Source: Streptacidiphilus sp. 4-A2 | Lineage (GTDB): Bacteria; Actinomycetota; Actinomycetes; Streptomycetales; Streptomycetaceae | Assembly: GCA_014284505.1 (NCBI GenBank) | Contig: JAAFYY010000001.1 | Location: forward strand, 8,047,845 to 8,111,844 | DNA length: 64,000 nucleotides | Direction of reading: 5' to 3' | Part shown: positions 9,701 to 19,701 of the stretch, piece by piece | How positions within the stretch are numbered: position 1 is the stretch's first letter | How the letters are laid out: the number at the start of each line of letters is the position of its first letter | Program-made: the position numbers and the translations under genes | The notes under the pieces: model-generated | Told to the model about the DNA's origin: nothing | What the model saw: the letters and a program-made list of their open reading frames with translations, nothing else | Database searches by the model: none

Positions 9701-10309
9701 TCAGGTCCCGAAGTCCTCGGTCCACCAGGGCCCGCCGCCGGCGTAGTACACGCCCACCCCGAGTGAGTGGTAGGCGCAGTTGAGGATGTTGGCCCGGTGG
9801 CGCGGGCTGTTCATCCAGGCGGTCATCACCGCCTGCGGGGTCGGCTGGCCCATGGCGATGTTCTCGCCGCCGAGGTCGGTGATCCCCATCGCCCTGGCCC
9901 GGTCCCACGGGGTGCGTCCGGCCGGGTCGGTGTGGCTGAAGAAGCCCTCGACGGCCATCTCGGTGCTGTAGGACTCCGCCAGCTGGTTCAGTTGTGCGGA
10001 GCCGGTCAGCGCGCCGCAGCCGTGTGCCGCGCGCTGTGCGTTCACCAGGGCCAGCACCTGCCCCTGGGCGTCGGCCACCCGGGCGTCCATCGTCGGCGCC
10101 AGCCGCTCGGCCGGTCCCCGCGGTGGCCGGTGCCGGGTCCGCGGCCACCGGCCGGGCCGAGGCGCTGACCGCCCACCCGCCCCGGTCGCCAGTGCGGTGC
10201 CGCACAGCAGCGCCACTATTCGCGGAATCCGGCCGCGCGGCGGTCGGGGAGCCCGGCGGCGGGAGCGCTGCTCCCGGGCCCCGCGGGCGTTGTCTGGGTC
10301 ACGAGTCAT
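9701..10309 (-). CDS. Secreted CAP-domain (SCP/PR-1-like) protein (probable frameshifts)
   Basis: The C-terminal 125 residues form a CAP domain: VLALVNAQRAAHGCGAL, FFSHTDPAGRTPWDRA, GENIAMGQPTPQAVMTAWMNSPGHR-like (here SPRHRANIL) and the closing YYAGGGPWWTEDFGT. The His and Glu residues typical of the CAP cavity are present (FSHTD, GENIA). From ATG 10309 a basic stretch and the hydrophobic IVALLCGTALATGAGG form a signal peptide. The frame in which the peptide continues to an AVSASA cleavage site differs from the CAP frame, so two compensating indels near 10120-10180 are likely. CAP proteins are extracellular and many bind lipids or glycans; the role here is unknown. It is convergent with mutM and divergent from acyP. 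Confidence 0.78.
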   Translation of the reverse strand: MTRDPDNARGAREQRSRRRAPRPPRGRIPRIVALLCGTALATGAGGRSAPRPGRWPRTRHRPPRGPAERLAPTMDARVADAQGQVLALVNAQRAAHGCGALTGSAQLNQLAESYSTEMAVEGFFSHTDPAGRTPWDRARAMGITDLGGENIAMGQPTPQAVMTAWMNSPRHRANILNCAYHSLGVGVYYAGGGPWWTEDFGT

Positions 10310-10441
10310 GGCTGGTCGTCCCTCCCTGGCCACCCTGGCCGGACAGTTACGGCACGGCGCACCCCGTACTGGGCGATCCATGGGGAGCGTAGGGCATATC
10401 CCGGCGGCGTGTGCGGCGAAATGCCCGGCGTGCGGTAGTGC

Positions 10442-10447
10442 GACAAT
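10442..10447 (+). promoter_or_regulatory. Candidate leaderless -10 box for acyP
   Basis: GACAAT lies six bases upstream of the acyP ATG at 10454. That spacing would place transcription initiation at or next to the start codon. No ribosome-binding site precedes the ATG. Confidence 0.4.
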
Positions 10448-10453
10448 CGGCGC

Positions 10454-10731
10454 ATGAGCGAGGACGTCCGGATGACCGCGTGGGTGCGCGGGGCGGTGCA
10501 GCAGGTGGGCTTCCGCTGGTGGACCAGGTCCCGGGCGCTGGAGATCGGCCTGTTGGGCTACGCCTCCAACCTGGGCGACGGCCGGGTGCAGGTGGTCGCC
10601 CAGGGCAGCCGCGAGCAGTGCGAACGCCTGCTCGACCTGCTGAAGCACGGTGACACGCCCGGCCGGGTCGACGGGGTCACCGAGATATGGGTCTCCCGGA
10701 GGACCGCTACCAGGGCTTCGCCATCCGCTGA
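10454..10731 (+). CDS. acyP: Acylphosphatase (one frameshift)
   Basis: Acylphosphatase hydrolyses acyl phosphates. The signature VRGAVQQVGFRWWT contains the catalytic Arg, and GYASNLGDGRVQVVAQG contains the conserved Asn. One G/C loss near 10690 moves the last residues (PEDRYQGFAIR, stop 10729-10731) into the neighbouring frame, giving the normal length of about 92 residues. No Shine-Dalgarno sequence is visible, and a possible -10 lies just upstream, so the message may be leaderless. It lies a short way upstream of smc, as in other streptomycetes. Confidence 0.9.
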
Positions 10732-11098
10732 CGCGGACCGCCCCGGTCGCCGGGCCGTTCGCGGAGCGACCACCCGCGTTCACCGAACGTGCGTATCGCG
10801 CTTGCGCTTCCGGCCGGGTCATGGTTGACTCCGCATCGAGCAGTGATCGCCCGGGTACCGGTCGTGAGACGGCTCTCCCGGCGTGGGTGAACCGCCTGGA
10901 GAGATCGGGCGTCGACGTCGCACGCTGTGATCGTGTTGACCCTTTTCGCGTTTGGTGAGACGCTGGAAACCCGCGCACACGGACGTACAGCCCAAGGCTT
11001 TCGGCCCTTCCGGCCTTGCGAGGGCTGCACGGCGCGTGCGTACCCCCAAACGACCCCACCTTCATCGGTCGGTCACTCAGCGTGGAGGACCATCCATC
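10732..11098 (+). other. Intergenic region upstream of the small coiled-coil gene
   Basis: About 370 bases without a supported gene. A TTGACC hexamer at 10936-10941 is a good -35 candidate for the gene at 11099, but the matching -10 about 17 bases on (GACGCT) is weak. The ribosome site GGAGG at 11084-11088 belongs to the next gene. Nothing else was recognised. Confidence 0.5.
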
Positions 11099-11302
11099 AT
11101 GGCAAAGGCGCTTCTCGGCTACGTCGGCGGACCTGACCCGCGGGTGCTCTCCGAGATGCGACGTCTCCAGCAGCGTGTCCAGGACCTCGAAGCCGAAGTC
11201 ATCCGGATTCGGGCCGAGAACGACTCGCTGTCGGCCGTCGCGGAACACGAGCAGCTGCTCCGCAACATCGACGTGCCCCAGGCGGTGCCGGCCTACTCCT
11301 GA
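11099..11302 (+). CDS. Small coiled-coil protein upstream of smc
   Basis: An intact 67-residue ORF starting ATG with GGAGG ten bases upstream. The middle is a strong amphipathic helix (MRRLQQRVQDLEAEVIRIR) with heptad spacing of Leu/Val, suggesting a short coiled coil or dimer; the ends are polar. I recall a small conserved streptomycete protein of this type at this position, but I know no function. It is followed by its own terminator-like hairpin, so it is probably transcribed separately from smc. Confidence 0.75.
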   Translation: MAKALLGYVGGPDPRVLSEMRRLQQRVQDLEAEVIRIRAENDSLSAVAEHEQLLRNIDVPQAVPAYS

Positions 11303-11676
11303 TCTCCGCAGATCAGAAGTCGACCGAGCCGCCACCCCCGCAAGTAACTACTGCGTACGTGCGCGACCACCCGTTGCGGCTGCACCTCGCCGTACCGCTG
11401 TGCACACGCACAGGAAGAAGTCGCACGAAGAAGTCGCACAGAGAGCCTGTGCACCCATATGTCCGTGCAAGGGACGCCCACCGTGGCGTCCCTTTGGCAT
11501 TGCACCCCGATACCACCCCGTCTCCTTGTACCTGGGATGCCCTGCGGCCCCGCAGGTGAAACCCCGAAGGGCGTCCGACGCCCGCCGGGCTCCCCGGGCT
11601 AGAGTTCCCGAGGTCAGCAGGTACGGATCCGGGCCGGGATCCGGCCGGGGCCGGACCGTCGGCGGAGGTTTCACGC
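11303..11676 (+). other. Intergenic region between the coiled-coil gene and smc
   Basis: About 370 bases without a supported gene. It holds a direct repeat of gaagaagtcgcac (two copies, about 11412-11437), the hairpin listed at 11469-11494, and the smc ribosome site GGAGG at 11664-11668. No clear promoter hexamers were identified. Confidence 0.5.
11469..11494 (+). terminator. Terminator-like hairpin after the coiled-coil gene
   Basis: A perfect 10-bp stem (aagggacgcc / ggcgtccctt) with a six-base loop, ending in TTT. It separates the 11099 gene from smc. Confidence 0.6.
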
Positions 11677-14600
11677 GTGCATCTCAAGAGCCTCACGCTG
11701 CGTGGTTTCAAGTCCTTCGCCTCCTCGACCACCCTGCGGCTGGAACCCGGCATCACCTGTGTGGTCGGCCCCAACGGCTCCGGCAAGTCCAATGTGGTGG
11801 ATGCTCTGTCCTGGGTGATGGGGAGCAGGGCGCCAAGTCCCTGCGCGGCGGCAAGATGGAGGACGTGATCTTCGCCGGGACCACCGGCCGCGCCGCCCTC
11901 GGCCGCGCCGAGGTCGCGCTGACCATCGACAACACCGACGGTGCGCTGCCCATCGAGTACAGCGAAGTCACCATCTCCCGCACCATGTTCCGCAACGGCG
12001 GCAGCGAGTACGCGATCAACGGCAGCACCTGCCGGCTGCTGGACATCCAGGAGCTGCTCTCCGACTCCGGTATCGGCCGGGAGATGCATGTCATCGTCGG
12101 CCAGGGGCAGTTGGACTCGGTACTGCATGCCGACCCGATGGGCCGCCGGGCCTTCGTCGAAGAGGCCGCCGGGGTGCTCAAGCACCGCAAGCGCAAGGAG
12201 AAGGCGCTGCGGAAGCTGGACGCGATGCAGGCCAACATGACCAGGGTGCAGGACCTGGTGGGGGAGCTGCGCAGGCAGCTGAAGCCGCTGGGACGGCAGG
12301 CCCAGATCGCCCGGCGGGCCGCCACCATCCAGGCCGACCTGCGCGACGCCCGGCTGCGGCTGCTCGCCGACGACCTGGTCACCCTGCGGCGCGCGGTCGA
12401 GGAGGAGGTCGCCGACGAGCTGGCGCTGCGGCTGCGGCGCAGCGGCGTCGAGCAGGAGGCCGAGGAGTGCCGGCGGCGCGAGGCGGTGCTGGAGGCGCAG
12501 GTCGCGCAGCTGGGGCCGCGGGTCGAACAGGCCCAGCAGGCCTGGTTCGCGCTGTCCGGCCAGGCCGAGCGGGTCCGCGGCACCATCGGCCTGGCCGAGG
12601 CCCGGCTGCGGCACGCCTCCGCGCCGCAGAACGAGGAGCGGCGTGGCCGCGATCCGGAGGAGCTGGAGCGCGAGGCCGCGCGGATCCGCGAGCAGGAGGC
12701 GGAGCTGGCCGAGGCGCTGGAGCAGGCCCAGTACGCCCTGGCCGAGACCGTGGAGCGGCGGGCCGAACTGGAGCGGGCTGGCCGAGGAGGAGCAGCGGCT
12801 GCGCGCCGCGCCCGGGCGCTCGCCGACCGGCGCGAGGGCCTGGCGCGGTTGCAGGGCAAGGTCGCCGCGGCCCGCTCCGGGCCCTGGGCGCGGCCGAGGA
12901 GATCGGCCGCCTGGCCGAGGCCAGGGACGCCGCCACGCCCGCGCGGAGCTGGCGACCGAGGAGTACGAGCAGCTCAAGGCCCAGGTGGACGGCCTGGACG
13001 CGGGCGACGCCGAAGCCGAGGCGCAGCTCGCCGAGGTGCGTACGGCGCTGACCGAGGCGGAGGAGGCGCAGTCCCGGGCCCGGGAGGAACTGGCCGCGGT
13101 CGAGCGCGAGCGGGCCGGGCTGACCGCCCGTCGGGACACCCTGGCCCTGGGCCTGCGCCGCAAGGACGGCAGCGGTGCGCTGCTCTCCGGCTCGCTGGCG
13201 GGGGTGCTCGGCCCGGCGGCGGAGCTGCTGTCGGTACGTCAGGGGCCGAGGCCGCGGTGGCCGCGGCCCTGGGCCACGCCGCCGACGCGGTCGCGGTCTC
13301 CGGCGTCGCCGCCGCCGCGCAGGCCCTGCGGCTGCTGCGCCGCGAGGACGCCGGCCGCGCCGCCCTGCTGATCGCCCCCGGAGCCCCCGGAGCCCCTGAA
13401 GCGCCCGAGGCGCCCGAGCTGTCCGGAGCCCCCGGGCCGCCCGAGCCGCCCGCCGGGCTGCCGGAGGGCGTGCTTCCGGCGGCGGAACTGCTCTCCGGCC
13501 CGCCCGGACTGCTCGCCGCGGCGGCCACGCTGCTGCGGGACATGGTGGTGGTGGACACCCTCGCCGACGCCGAGGCGCTGGTCGCCGCCCGGCCCGGGCT
13601 CACCGCGGTCACCGCCGAGGGCGACCTGCTCGGCAGCGGGTTCGGCTACGGCGGCTCGGCCGGTGCGCCCAGCCTGCTGGAGACGCAGGCCGCGGTGGAC
13701 GAGGCGGCCGCCGCCCTGGAGCTGCTCGCCGCCCGCCGCCAGGAGCTGGCGTCCGCGCTGGAGGCGGCCACCGCCCGGCGGCGGGAGCTCGCGGCCGAGG
13801 TGGAGGCGCTCGCCACGCGCCGCCGCGCCGCCGACAAGGAGAAGTCGGCGGTGGCCCAGCAGCTCGGCCGGCTCGGCGGCCAGGCACGCGGGGCGAGCGG
13901 CGAGGCCGAGCGGCTGGCCACCGCCGCCGCCAAGGCCGAGGACGCCAGGGAACAGGCGGAGCTGGAGCTGGCCGAACTCTCCGAACGGCTGCTGGTCGCC
14001 GAGGAGGGCCCGGACGAGGAGGAGCCGGACACCGCCGTCAGGGACACGCTGGCGCAGGAGTCCGCGCGCTCGCGGCAGGCCGAGATGGAGGCCAGGCTAG
14101 CGGTCCGTACCCATGAGGAGCGGGCGCGCGGGCTGGCCGGCCGGGCCGACTCGCTGGACCGCGGCGCCAGGGCCGAGCGCGAGGCCCGGGCCCGGGCCGC
14201 CGCCCGGCAGCAGCGGCTGCGCCATGAGGCGGCGGTCGCCACCGCCGTCCGCGACGGCAGCCGCTGGCTGCTGACCCTGGTCGAGGCGTCGCTGCTGGCG
14301 GCCGCCGCCGAGAAGACCGAGGCCGAGCAGGAGCGCGCGGTCCGGGAGACGGAGCTGGGCCGGGAGCGGGTGCGCAGCCGCGACCTGAAGGCGGAGCTGG
14401 ACAAGCTCACCGACACCGTCCACCGGGACGAGGTGCTGCGCGCGGAGAAGCGGCTGCGGATCGAGCAGCTGGAGAGCAAGGCCCTGGAGGAGCACGGCAT
14501 CGAGGCGGCGGGGCTGCTCGCCGAGTACGGCCCGGACCAGCCGGTCCCGCCGTCGCCGGCCCCGGACGGCCCGGATCTCCCGGTCGGCCCGGAACTCCCG

Positions 14601-15453
14601 GACGGGGCCGGTGGCGCGGCCGCGGGGGAGCCGTCCGCCGCCCGGCCCTACCGCCGCGAGGAGCAGGAGCGCCGGCTGCGCGCCGCCGAGAAGGCGTACG
14701 CCCAGCTCGGCAAGGTCAACCCGCTGGCGCTGGAGGAGTTCGCGGCGCTGGAGGAGCGGCACCAGTTCCTCGGTGAGCAGCTGGAGGATCTCCGGTCCAC
14801 CCGCCGCGACCTGCTGGACGTGGTGAAGAAGGTCGACGAACGGGTCGAGCAGGTGTTCACCGCCGCCTTCCACGACACCGCCCGGGAGTTCGAGGGCGTC
14901 TTCTCCCGGCTGTTCCCCGGCGGCGAGGGGCGGCTGGTGCTGACCGACCCGGGGAACATGCTGACCACCGGGATCGAGGTGGAGGCCCGCCCGCCGGGCA
15001 AGAAGGTCAAGCGGCTGTCGCTGCTCTCCGGCGGCGAGCGCTCGCTGACCGCCGTGGCGCTGCTGGTCTCCATCTTCAAGGCCCGGCCGAGCCCCTTCTA
15101 TGTGATGGACGAGGTCGAGGCGGCGCTGGACGAGACCAACCTGCGCCGGCTGATCGCCATCATGGAGGAGCTGCGGGACAGCTCCCAGCTGATCGTGATC
15201 ACCCACCAGAAGCTGACCATGGAGTGCGCCGACGCGCTGTACGGCGTGTCCATGCGTGGCGACGGCATCTCCCAGGTGATCAGCCAGCGGCTGCGGGAGA
15301 CCCCGCGCCCGGCCCCGCGCCGGCTGGCCGCCCAGCGCCGCCCCCAGCCGGACGAGCTCGACCCCCGGCCGCCTCAGGTACCGCGCCCGGCCGGGACGGG
15401 CAGCCGGTCCAGGACCCCCCGGCGTCCGAAGGCTCCCGGCGTCCAGCGGCTGA
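11677..15453 (+). CDS. smc: Chromosome segregation ATPase Smc (several frameshifts)
   Basis: Smc is the ATPase of the bacterial condensin complex that compacts and aligns chromosome arms. The N-terminal head has MHLKSLTLRGFKSFASST and Walker A GPNGSGKSN. Long Glu/Arg-rich coiled coils flank a hinge around 13190-13650. The C-terminal head has the ABC signature LLSGGERSLTAVALL and Walker B PFYVMDEVEAALDE. The GTG start at 11677 has GGAGG eight bases upstream. Frame changes occur near 11820, 12775 (an extra G), 12800-12960 (several) and 13230 (GGGG read as GGG). The family end VISQRLR is at about 15297. The open frame runs on into ftsY with no stop, so the true stop is uncertain; TGA 15451-15453 in another frame is my best guess. 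Confidence 0.9.
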
Positions 15454-15516
15454 CTTCTCGGACATGTGTCCGCGGCGACCGGCCCGCGGACCGTCGTGAC
15501 GGATACTGGGGGCGCC

Positions 15517-16721
15517 ATGGAAATCATCATTCTTGCCGTAGTCATCGCGGTGGTCCTGCTCGGAGCCGCCGCCGGTCTCGTTGTCAACGGCCGGCGGCGC
15601 AAGCAGCTGCCGCCGCCCCCGCCGCCGGGTACCACCCTCGGTGCCCCGTCCCGGCCGACCCAGGTCGAGCCCAAGCCCCGCCCGGAACCGCAGGCCGCCC
15701 CGAGCCGCAGCCCGCGCCCGAGGCGGAGCCCGAAGCCGAGGCGGAGCCGCAGCCCGAGGCACCGCCGGTGCCGGAGCTGGACGTCCCCGAGCCGACCGCG
15801 GGCCGCCTGGTGCGGCTGCGCTCGCGGCTGTCGCGCTCGCAGAACTCGATGGGCAAGGGCCTGCTCTCGCTGCTCTCCCGGGACCACCTGGACGAGGACA
15901 CCTGGGAGGAGATCGAGGAGGTCCTGCTCACCGCCGACGTCGGGGTCGCCCCGACCCAGGAGCTGGTGGAGCGGCTGCGCACCCGGGTGCGGGTGCTCGG
16001 CACCCGCACCCCGGACGGGGTGCGCGCGCTGCTCCGCGAGGAGCTGCTGACCCTGGTCGACCCGGAGATGGACCGCACCCTGCACACCGCCCGCCACACC
16101 GAGGAGGACTCGCCGCGTCCGGCCGTGGTCCTGGTCGTCGGCGTGAACGGCGTGGGCAAGACCACCACCAGCGGCAAGCTCGCCCGGGTGCTGGTCGCCG
16201 ACGGCCGCACGGTGCTGCTGGGCGCGGCCGACACCTTCCGCGCCGCCGCCGCCGACCAGCTCCAGACCTGGGGCGAACGGGTCGGCGCGCACACCGTGCG
16301 CGGTCCCGAGGGCGGCGACCCGGCCTCGGTGGCCTTCGACGCGGTCCGTCAGGGCATCACCGAGGGTGCGGACACCGTGCTGGTGGACACCGCCGGGCGG
16401 CTGCACACCAAGACCGGCCTGATGGACGAGCTGGGCAAGGTCAAGCGGGTGGTCGAGAAGCACGGTCCGGTGGACGAGGTGCTGCTGGTGCTCGACGCCA
16501 CCACCGGGCAGAACGGCCTGGTGCAGGCGAAGGTCTTCGCCGAGGTGGTGGACATCACCGGGATCGTGCTGACCAAGCTGGACGGCACCGCCAAGGGCGG
16601 CATCGTGGTCGCCGTGCAGCGCCAGCTGGGCGTGCCGGTCAAGCTGATCGGTCTGGGCGAGGGCCCGGACGACCTGGCGCCGTTCGAACCGGGCGCCTTC
16701 GTGGACGCGCTCATCGGCTGA
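15517..16721 (+). CDS. ftsY: Signal recognition particle receptor FtsY (one frameshift)
   Basis: FtsY is the membrane receptor for the SRP and docks Ffh-bound ribosomes at the translocon. It begins with a transmembrane anchor (MEIIILAVVIAVVLLGAAAG), then a Pro/Glu-rich A region and the SRP GTPase NG domain: P-loop GVNGVGKTTTSGKLA, DTFRAAAADQL, DTAGRLHTK, TKLDGTAKGG, and the closing GEGPDDLAPFEP. One base is missing near 15700 in the acidic linker. The N-terminal membrane helix is typical of actinobacterial FtsY. The partner gene ffh lies 7.6 kb downstream in this window. Confidence 0.94.
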
Positions 16722-16737
16722 GCCGTGCCGGTGCCGC

Positions 16738-16770
16738 GCAGGCCGCCTCCCGCAAGGGGAGGCGGCCTGC
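16738..16770 (+). terminator. Strong hairpin between ftsY and a convergent gene
   Basis: A perfect 14-bp stem (16738-16751 with 16757-16770) with a five-base loop. It lies 17 bases after the ftsY stop and 42 bases beyond the stop of the minus-strand gene, so it could serve both directions. Confidence 0.75.
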
Positions 16771-16811
16771 GGCGTTCCCGGGCCCGGGCCCGGGAACGGC
16801 CCGGCGCGCGG

Positions 16812-17401
16812 TCAGCGCCTGCCGACCAGCTCGGTGGCGCCCCGGTGGCAGGCGTACGCCAGCGTCCCGAGCAGCAGCCGGGCCTGCGGCGGCCGGGCGG
16901 CGGTCTCCGGGGCGGGCGGCCGCAGCCAGCGGGTGAGGCCGGTCGGCGGCGCGGGCACCGAGCCGCCCGGGCCGTGGCAGCGCAGGTCCAGCGTGGCGTC
17001 GTCCCAGCCGGTGCGGTAGAGCAGCCCGGGCAGCTGCTCGGCGGTGTCCGGGGCGACCAGGAACAGTGCCCGGCCCTCGGCCGCCAGCACCGGACCGGGT
17101 CGCACGCCCATCCGCTCCAGCCGGGCCAGCGCCTGGAAACCGGCCTGCTCCGGGACATCCAGCACGTCGAAGCCGATCCCGGTGCACAGCCGCACCTCGG
17201 CGCCGGGTGCCGCAGCCACAGGTCGCCGATCAGTGCCGGGCTGCTGGCCCGCGGCAGCTCCACGCCGGCCAGCGTGGCTGTCCAGCCCGGGGTGAGCGTG
17301 TACTCGGCGACCGTCCGGCAGCGGCCGGCCCGGGCCCGGCCGCGTGGGCCCAGCGCGCGTCCGCCGAAGATCGGCCTGTCGAACAGGATGTCCAAGTCCA
17401 C
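16812..17401 (-). CDS. Prim-pol-like domain protein next to nsdA (one frameshift)
   Basis: The protein begins at GTG 17401 (MDLDILFDRPIFGGRALG). After one frameshift near 17205 it continues FDVLDVPEQAGFQALARLER, PDTAEQLPGLLYRTGWDD, TRWLRPPAPETA and RPPQARLLLGTLAYACHR. This matches the streptomycete proteins annotated as 'bifunctional DNA primase/polymerase', which carry a short part of the archaeo-eukaryotic primase (AEP) fold. At about 195 residues it is far smaller than a working prim-pol, and I do not see a clear DXD or DXE metal site, so enzymatic activity is doubtful. It is transcribed divergently from nsdA. The function is unknown. Confidence 0.7.
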
Positions 17402-17683
17402 TCACCACCAACAGGTACAGGGGTCCGATGGTTACGCCGGTACACGGCGGGGTGCGCGGTTCATCGCGGGGGCGCGTGCTCTGACCTCGTGCTCCAGCTG
17501 CGTGGACCGGTTGTGCGGAGGGCGTTGCCGGAGGCAGCGCCGGTGGAGGAGGGTCGGTGGTGCGAGAGCGAGCGGATTACTCGTCCGAGATCCAGTGAAG
17601 CGCGCCGGGACCGCCGGAAGTTCACCCGCAGGGGTGGCGAAAGGTGGCGTTTCTCCGGACGAACTCCCCCGGACGGCGGAAGG

Positions 17684-17697
17684 CACGCTACGTTCAC
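17684..17697 (+). promoter_or_regulatory. Motif shared with the whiG upstream region
   Basis: CACGCTACGTTCAC here and CACGCTACGCTCAC at 42910-42923 differ at one base. The embedded TACGTT/TACGCT fits a -10 box (TANNNT), and the left half resembles a BldD half-site. See the matching finding. Confidence 0.4.
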
Positions 17698-17811
17698 TCC
17701 GCAGGGCAGCACTCCTTCGTCCGTATGGGTATGCCAATGGCAATCCTCCTCAAGTGGATTGGCCCGCAGGACTCATGACGGTCAGTGGGAAACTGCTCGG
17801 GATCAGGCTCG

Positions 17812-17834
17812 GACACTCCGGCTGACGGAGTGTC
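17812..17834 (+). promoter_or_regulatory. Hairpin in the nsdA leader
   Basis: A perfect 9-bp stem (gacactccg / cggagtgtc) with loop gctga, ending 26 bases before the likely nsdA ATG and 12 bases before its ribosome site. It could be an operator (inverted repeat) or an RNA structure affecting translation. Confidence 0.45.
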
Positions 17835-17860
17835 ACGGGCGCCGTGGAGGTAAGCCCGGG

Positions 17861-19332
17861 ATGGGGGCGTTCCGGTGGGCGAGAAGCAACCCAATGAGCA
17901 ACTGACGGCGTGGTTCGTCAGGAGCGGCTGGTCCAAGGGCGAGCTGGCGCGACAGGTGAACAAACGCGCCCGGCAGATCGGCGCCAGCCATGTGAGCACC
18001 GACACCTCGCGGGTGAGGCGCTGGCTCGACGGCGAGTCGCCACGCGAGCCCATTCCGAAGATCCTCTCCGACCTGTTCTCCGAACGCTTCGGTTCCGTGG
18101 TCAACATCGAGGACCTGGGGCTGCGCCCACGGTGCAGCTCACCCCCGGCAGCGGGGTGGATCTCCCGTGGAGCGGCCCGCAGACCGTGCAGCTGCTCTCC
18201 GACTACTCCCGCAGCGACCTGATGCTCAACCGCCGGGGCTTCCTCGGCACCTCGCTGGCGCTCACCGCCGGCACCGCGCTGATCGAACCGCTCCAGCGAT
18301 GGCTCGCCCCCAATGCCAGCGGTCGGCCCACCCCGATCCTCGCCGCCGCCCGGGACGAGAGCCAGATCACCGGCCGGATCTCCGCCCCGGAGCTGGACCT
18401 GCTGGAGTCCACGGTGATGATGTTCCGCCAGTGGGACGCGCAGAACGGCGGCGGTCTGCGCCGCAAGGCCGTGGTGGGCCAGCTGCACGAGGTCTGCGAC
18501 CTGCTCCAGGAGACCTACAGCCCGGAGGTCACCCGGCGGCTGTTCCAGACCACCGCGCAACTCGCGCACCTGGCCGGCTGGATGTCCTACGACATAGGGA
18601 TGCACCCAGTGCGCAGAAGTACTACGTGCTGGCCCTGCACGCGGCCAAGGAGGCCGGGGACCGCCCGTTCGGTGCGCTGATCCTGTCCGACATGGGCCGC
18701 CAGATGATCCACCTGAACCGGGGTGCGGACGCGCTGGAGCTGATCCACCTGGCCCAGTACGGCAGTCGCGACACCGCGACCCCGCGCACCCAGGCGCTGA
18801 TGCACGCGCTGGAGGCCCGCGCCTACGCCAACCTGGGCGAGGTCAACAGGTGCTTCCGGGCCGCCCGGCTGGCCGAGGACTCCTACCGCGACATCAACGA
18901 CCAGGACCGCGAGCCCGACTGGATCTCCTTCTTCTCCGAGGCCGAGCTCAACGCCGAGAACGCGCACTCCTACCGCGACCTCAGCTACCAGACCGGCCAC
19001 ACCCTCCAGTACGCCCAGCGGTCGCAGCCGGTGATGAGCGGTGCGGGCGGTGCAGCTGTTCTCGGAGGACCCCGGCCACCAGCGCTCCTACGCACTCAAC
19101 CTGATCGGCATGGCCAGCGTCCATCTGCTCCAGGAGGAACCCGAGGCCGCGGCGGCCTCCGCGCAGCAGGCGGTGGACATCGCCGTGCGGATCCGCTCGG
19201 AGCGGGTGAACACCCGGCTGCGGAAGACCACCGAGGCGGCGGTGGACGAGTACAGCGACGTGGCCGAGGTGAAGCGGCTGGCGAGCGGATCGACCAGGAC
19301 CTCCCGAATTCAACCGCCAGCAGGCCGTCTGA
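17861..19332 (+). CDS. nsdA: NsdA, negative regulator of Streptomyces differentiation (several frameshifts)
   Basis: NsdA is a streptomycete regulator; in S. coelicolor its loss increases sporulation and antibiotic production. The N-terminus GEKQPNEQLTAWFVRSGWSK is followed by an HTH-like region (ELARQVNKRARQIGASHVST), RRWLDGESPREPIPKILSDL and, in a TPR-like middle, FRQWDAQNGGGLRRKAV, QKYYVLALHAAKEAGDRP and RQMIHLNRGADALELIHLAQ. The C-terminus is RSYALNLIGMASVHLL, then RIDQDLP-EFNRQQAV. GTG 17875 opens the longest frame, but homologues begin MGGN-like. ATG 17861, ten bases after GGAGG, gives MGGVPVGEKQ if one G is missing from the G-run, so I use 17861. Frame changes also occur near 18125, 18605, 19045 and 19290-19305. 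Confidence 0.9.
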
Positions 19333-19701
19333 GCCCGCAGGCCACCCCGTCCCCTCCTGCCTCTCCTGTATTTCTCCGTCCCTCTGGTCCGTCGGCTCGG
19401 GCACGGTTCCACTCTGTCCCGAGCGGCCGTTTTCGGCCGCGGCGCCGCCCAAAGAGTTCCGGCCGCAAACCTCTGTACTCGGCTCCCCCACGCCTGGTCC
19501 GCAGGAAGGTTTTCGCGGCCGGGTCCCTTTCCAGGGAGTTCACCCCGGCGTAACAGCGGCGTCAGCTTCGTCACCTTGCGGAAAACGTCGGCGCGTCGGC
19601 CGAAACCGCCCCTTGTCAATCTCCTCTTCAACAAGCCGACGCCTCCGGTGGCACGGGACGGGTACCGGAGATCGGAGCGGCTCAACACTGAGGAGACGCC
19701 G
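19333..19701 (+). other. Intergenic region upstream of amtB
   Basis: About 370 bases without a supported gene, made AT-richer by several short T and A runs. It contains a possible GlnR operator (listed at 19570-19606). GAGGAG just before the amtB ATG is the ribosome site. Confidence 0.5.
19570..19606 (+). promoter_or_regulatory. Candidate GlnR operator upstream of amtB
   Basis: The sequence gtcac-n6-gaaaa (19570-19585) followed by gaaac at 19602-19606 resembles the GlnR a-site/b-site pattern (gTnAc-n6-GaAAc) reported for streptomycete amtB and glnA promoters. The second half-site lacks a good GTNAC, and spacing is off by about one base, which could again be a sequence error. Confidence 0.4.

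Larger units (their letters stand above)
17402..17860. other. Divergent regulatory region between the prim-pol-like gene and nsdA
   Basis: About 460 bases without a supported gene. It should carry promoters for both divergent genes. Visible elements are a CACGCTACGTTCAC motif at 17684-17697, a perfect hairpin at 17812-17834 in the likely nsdA leader, and the nsdA ribosome site GGAGG at 17846-17850. Confidence 0.6.

Noticed and set aside
14097..16463. A 788-codon minus-strand open frame opposite smc and ftsY
   Set aside because: It is the mirror of the sense coding sequence, with a composition (Leu/Gly/His/Val/Arg) typical of antisense frames in GC-rich genes, and no family match.
11016..16721. 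A 1901-codon open frame that seems to fuse Smc and FtsY
   Set aside because: The frame contains only parts of each protein in register. FtsY has its own ATG (15517) and membrane anchor in another frame. The fusion arises from frameshifts and the rarity of stop codons in GC-rich DNA.
16812..17401. Functional replicative or repair prim-pol
   Set aside because: Too short, with no visible metal-binding acidic triad; I keep only the domain-likeness.
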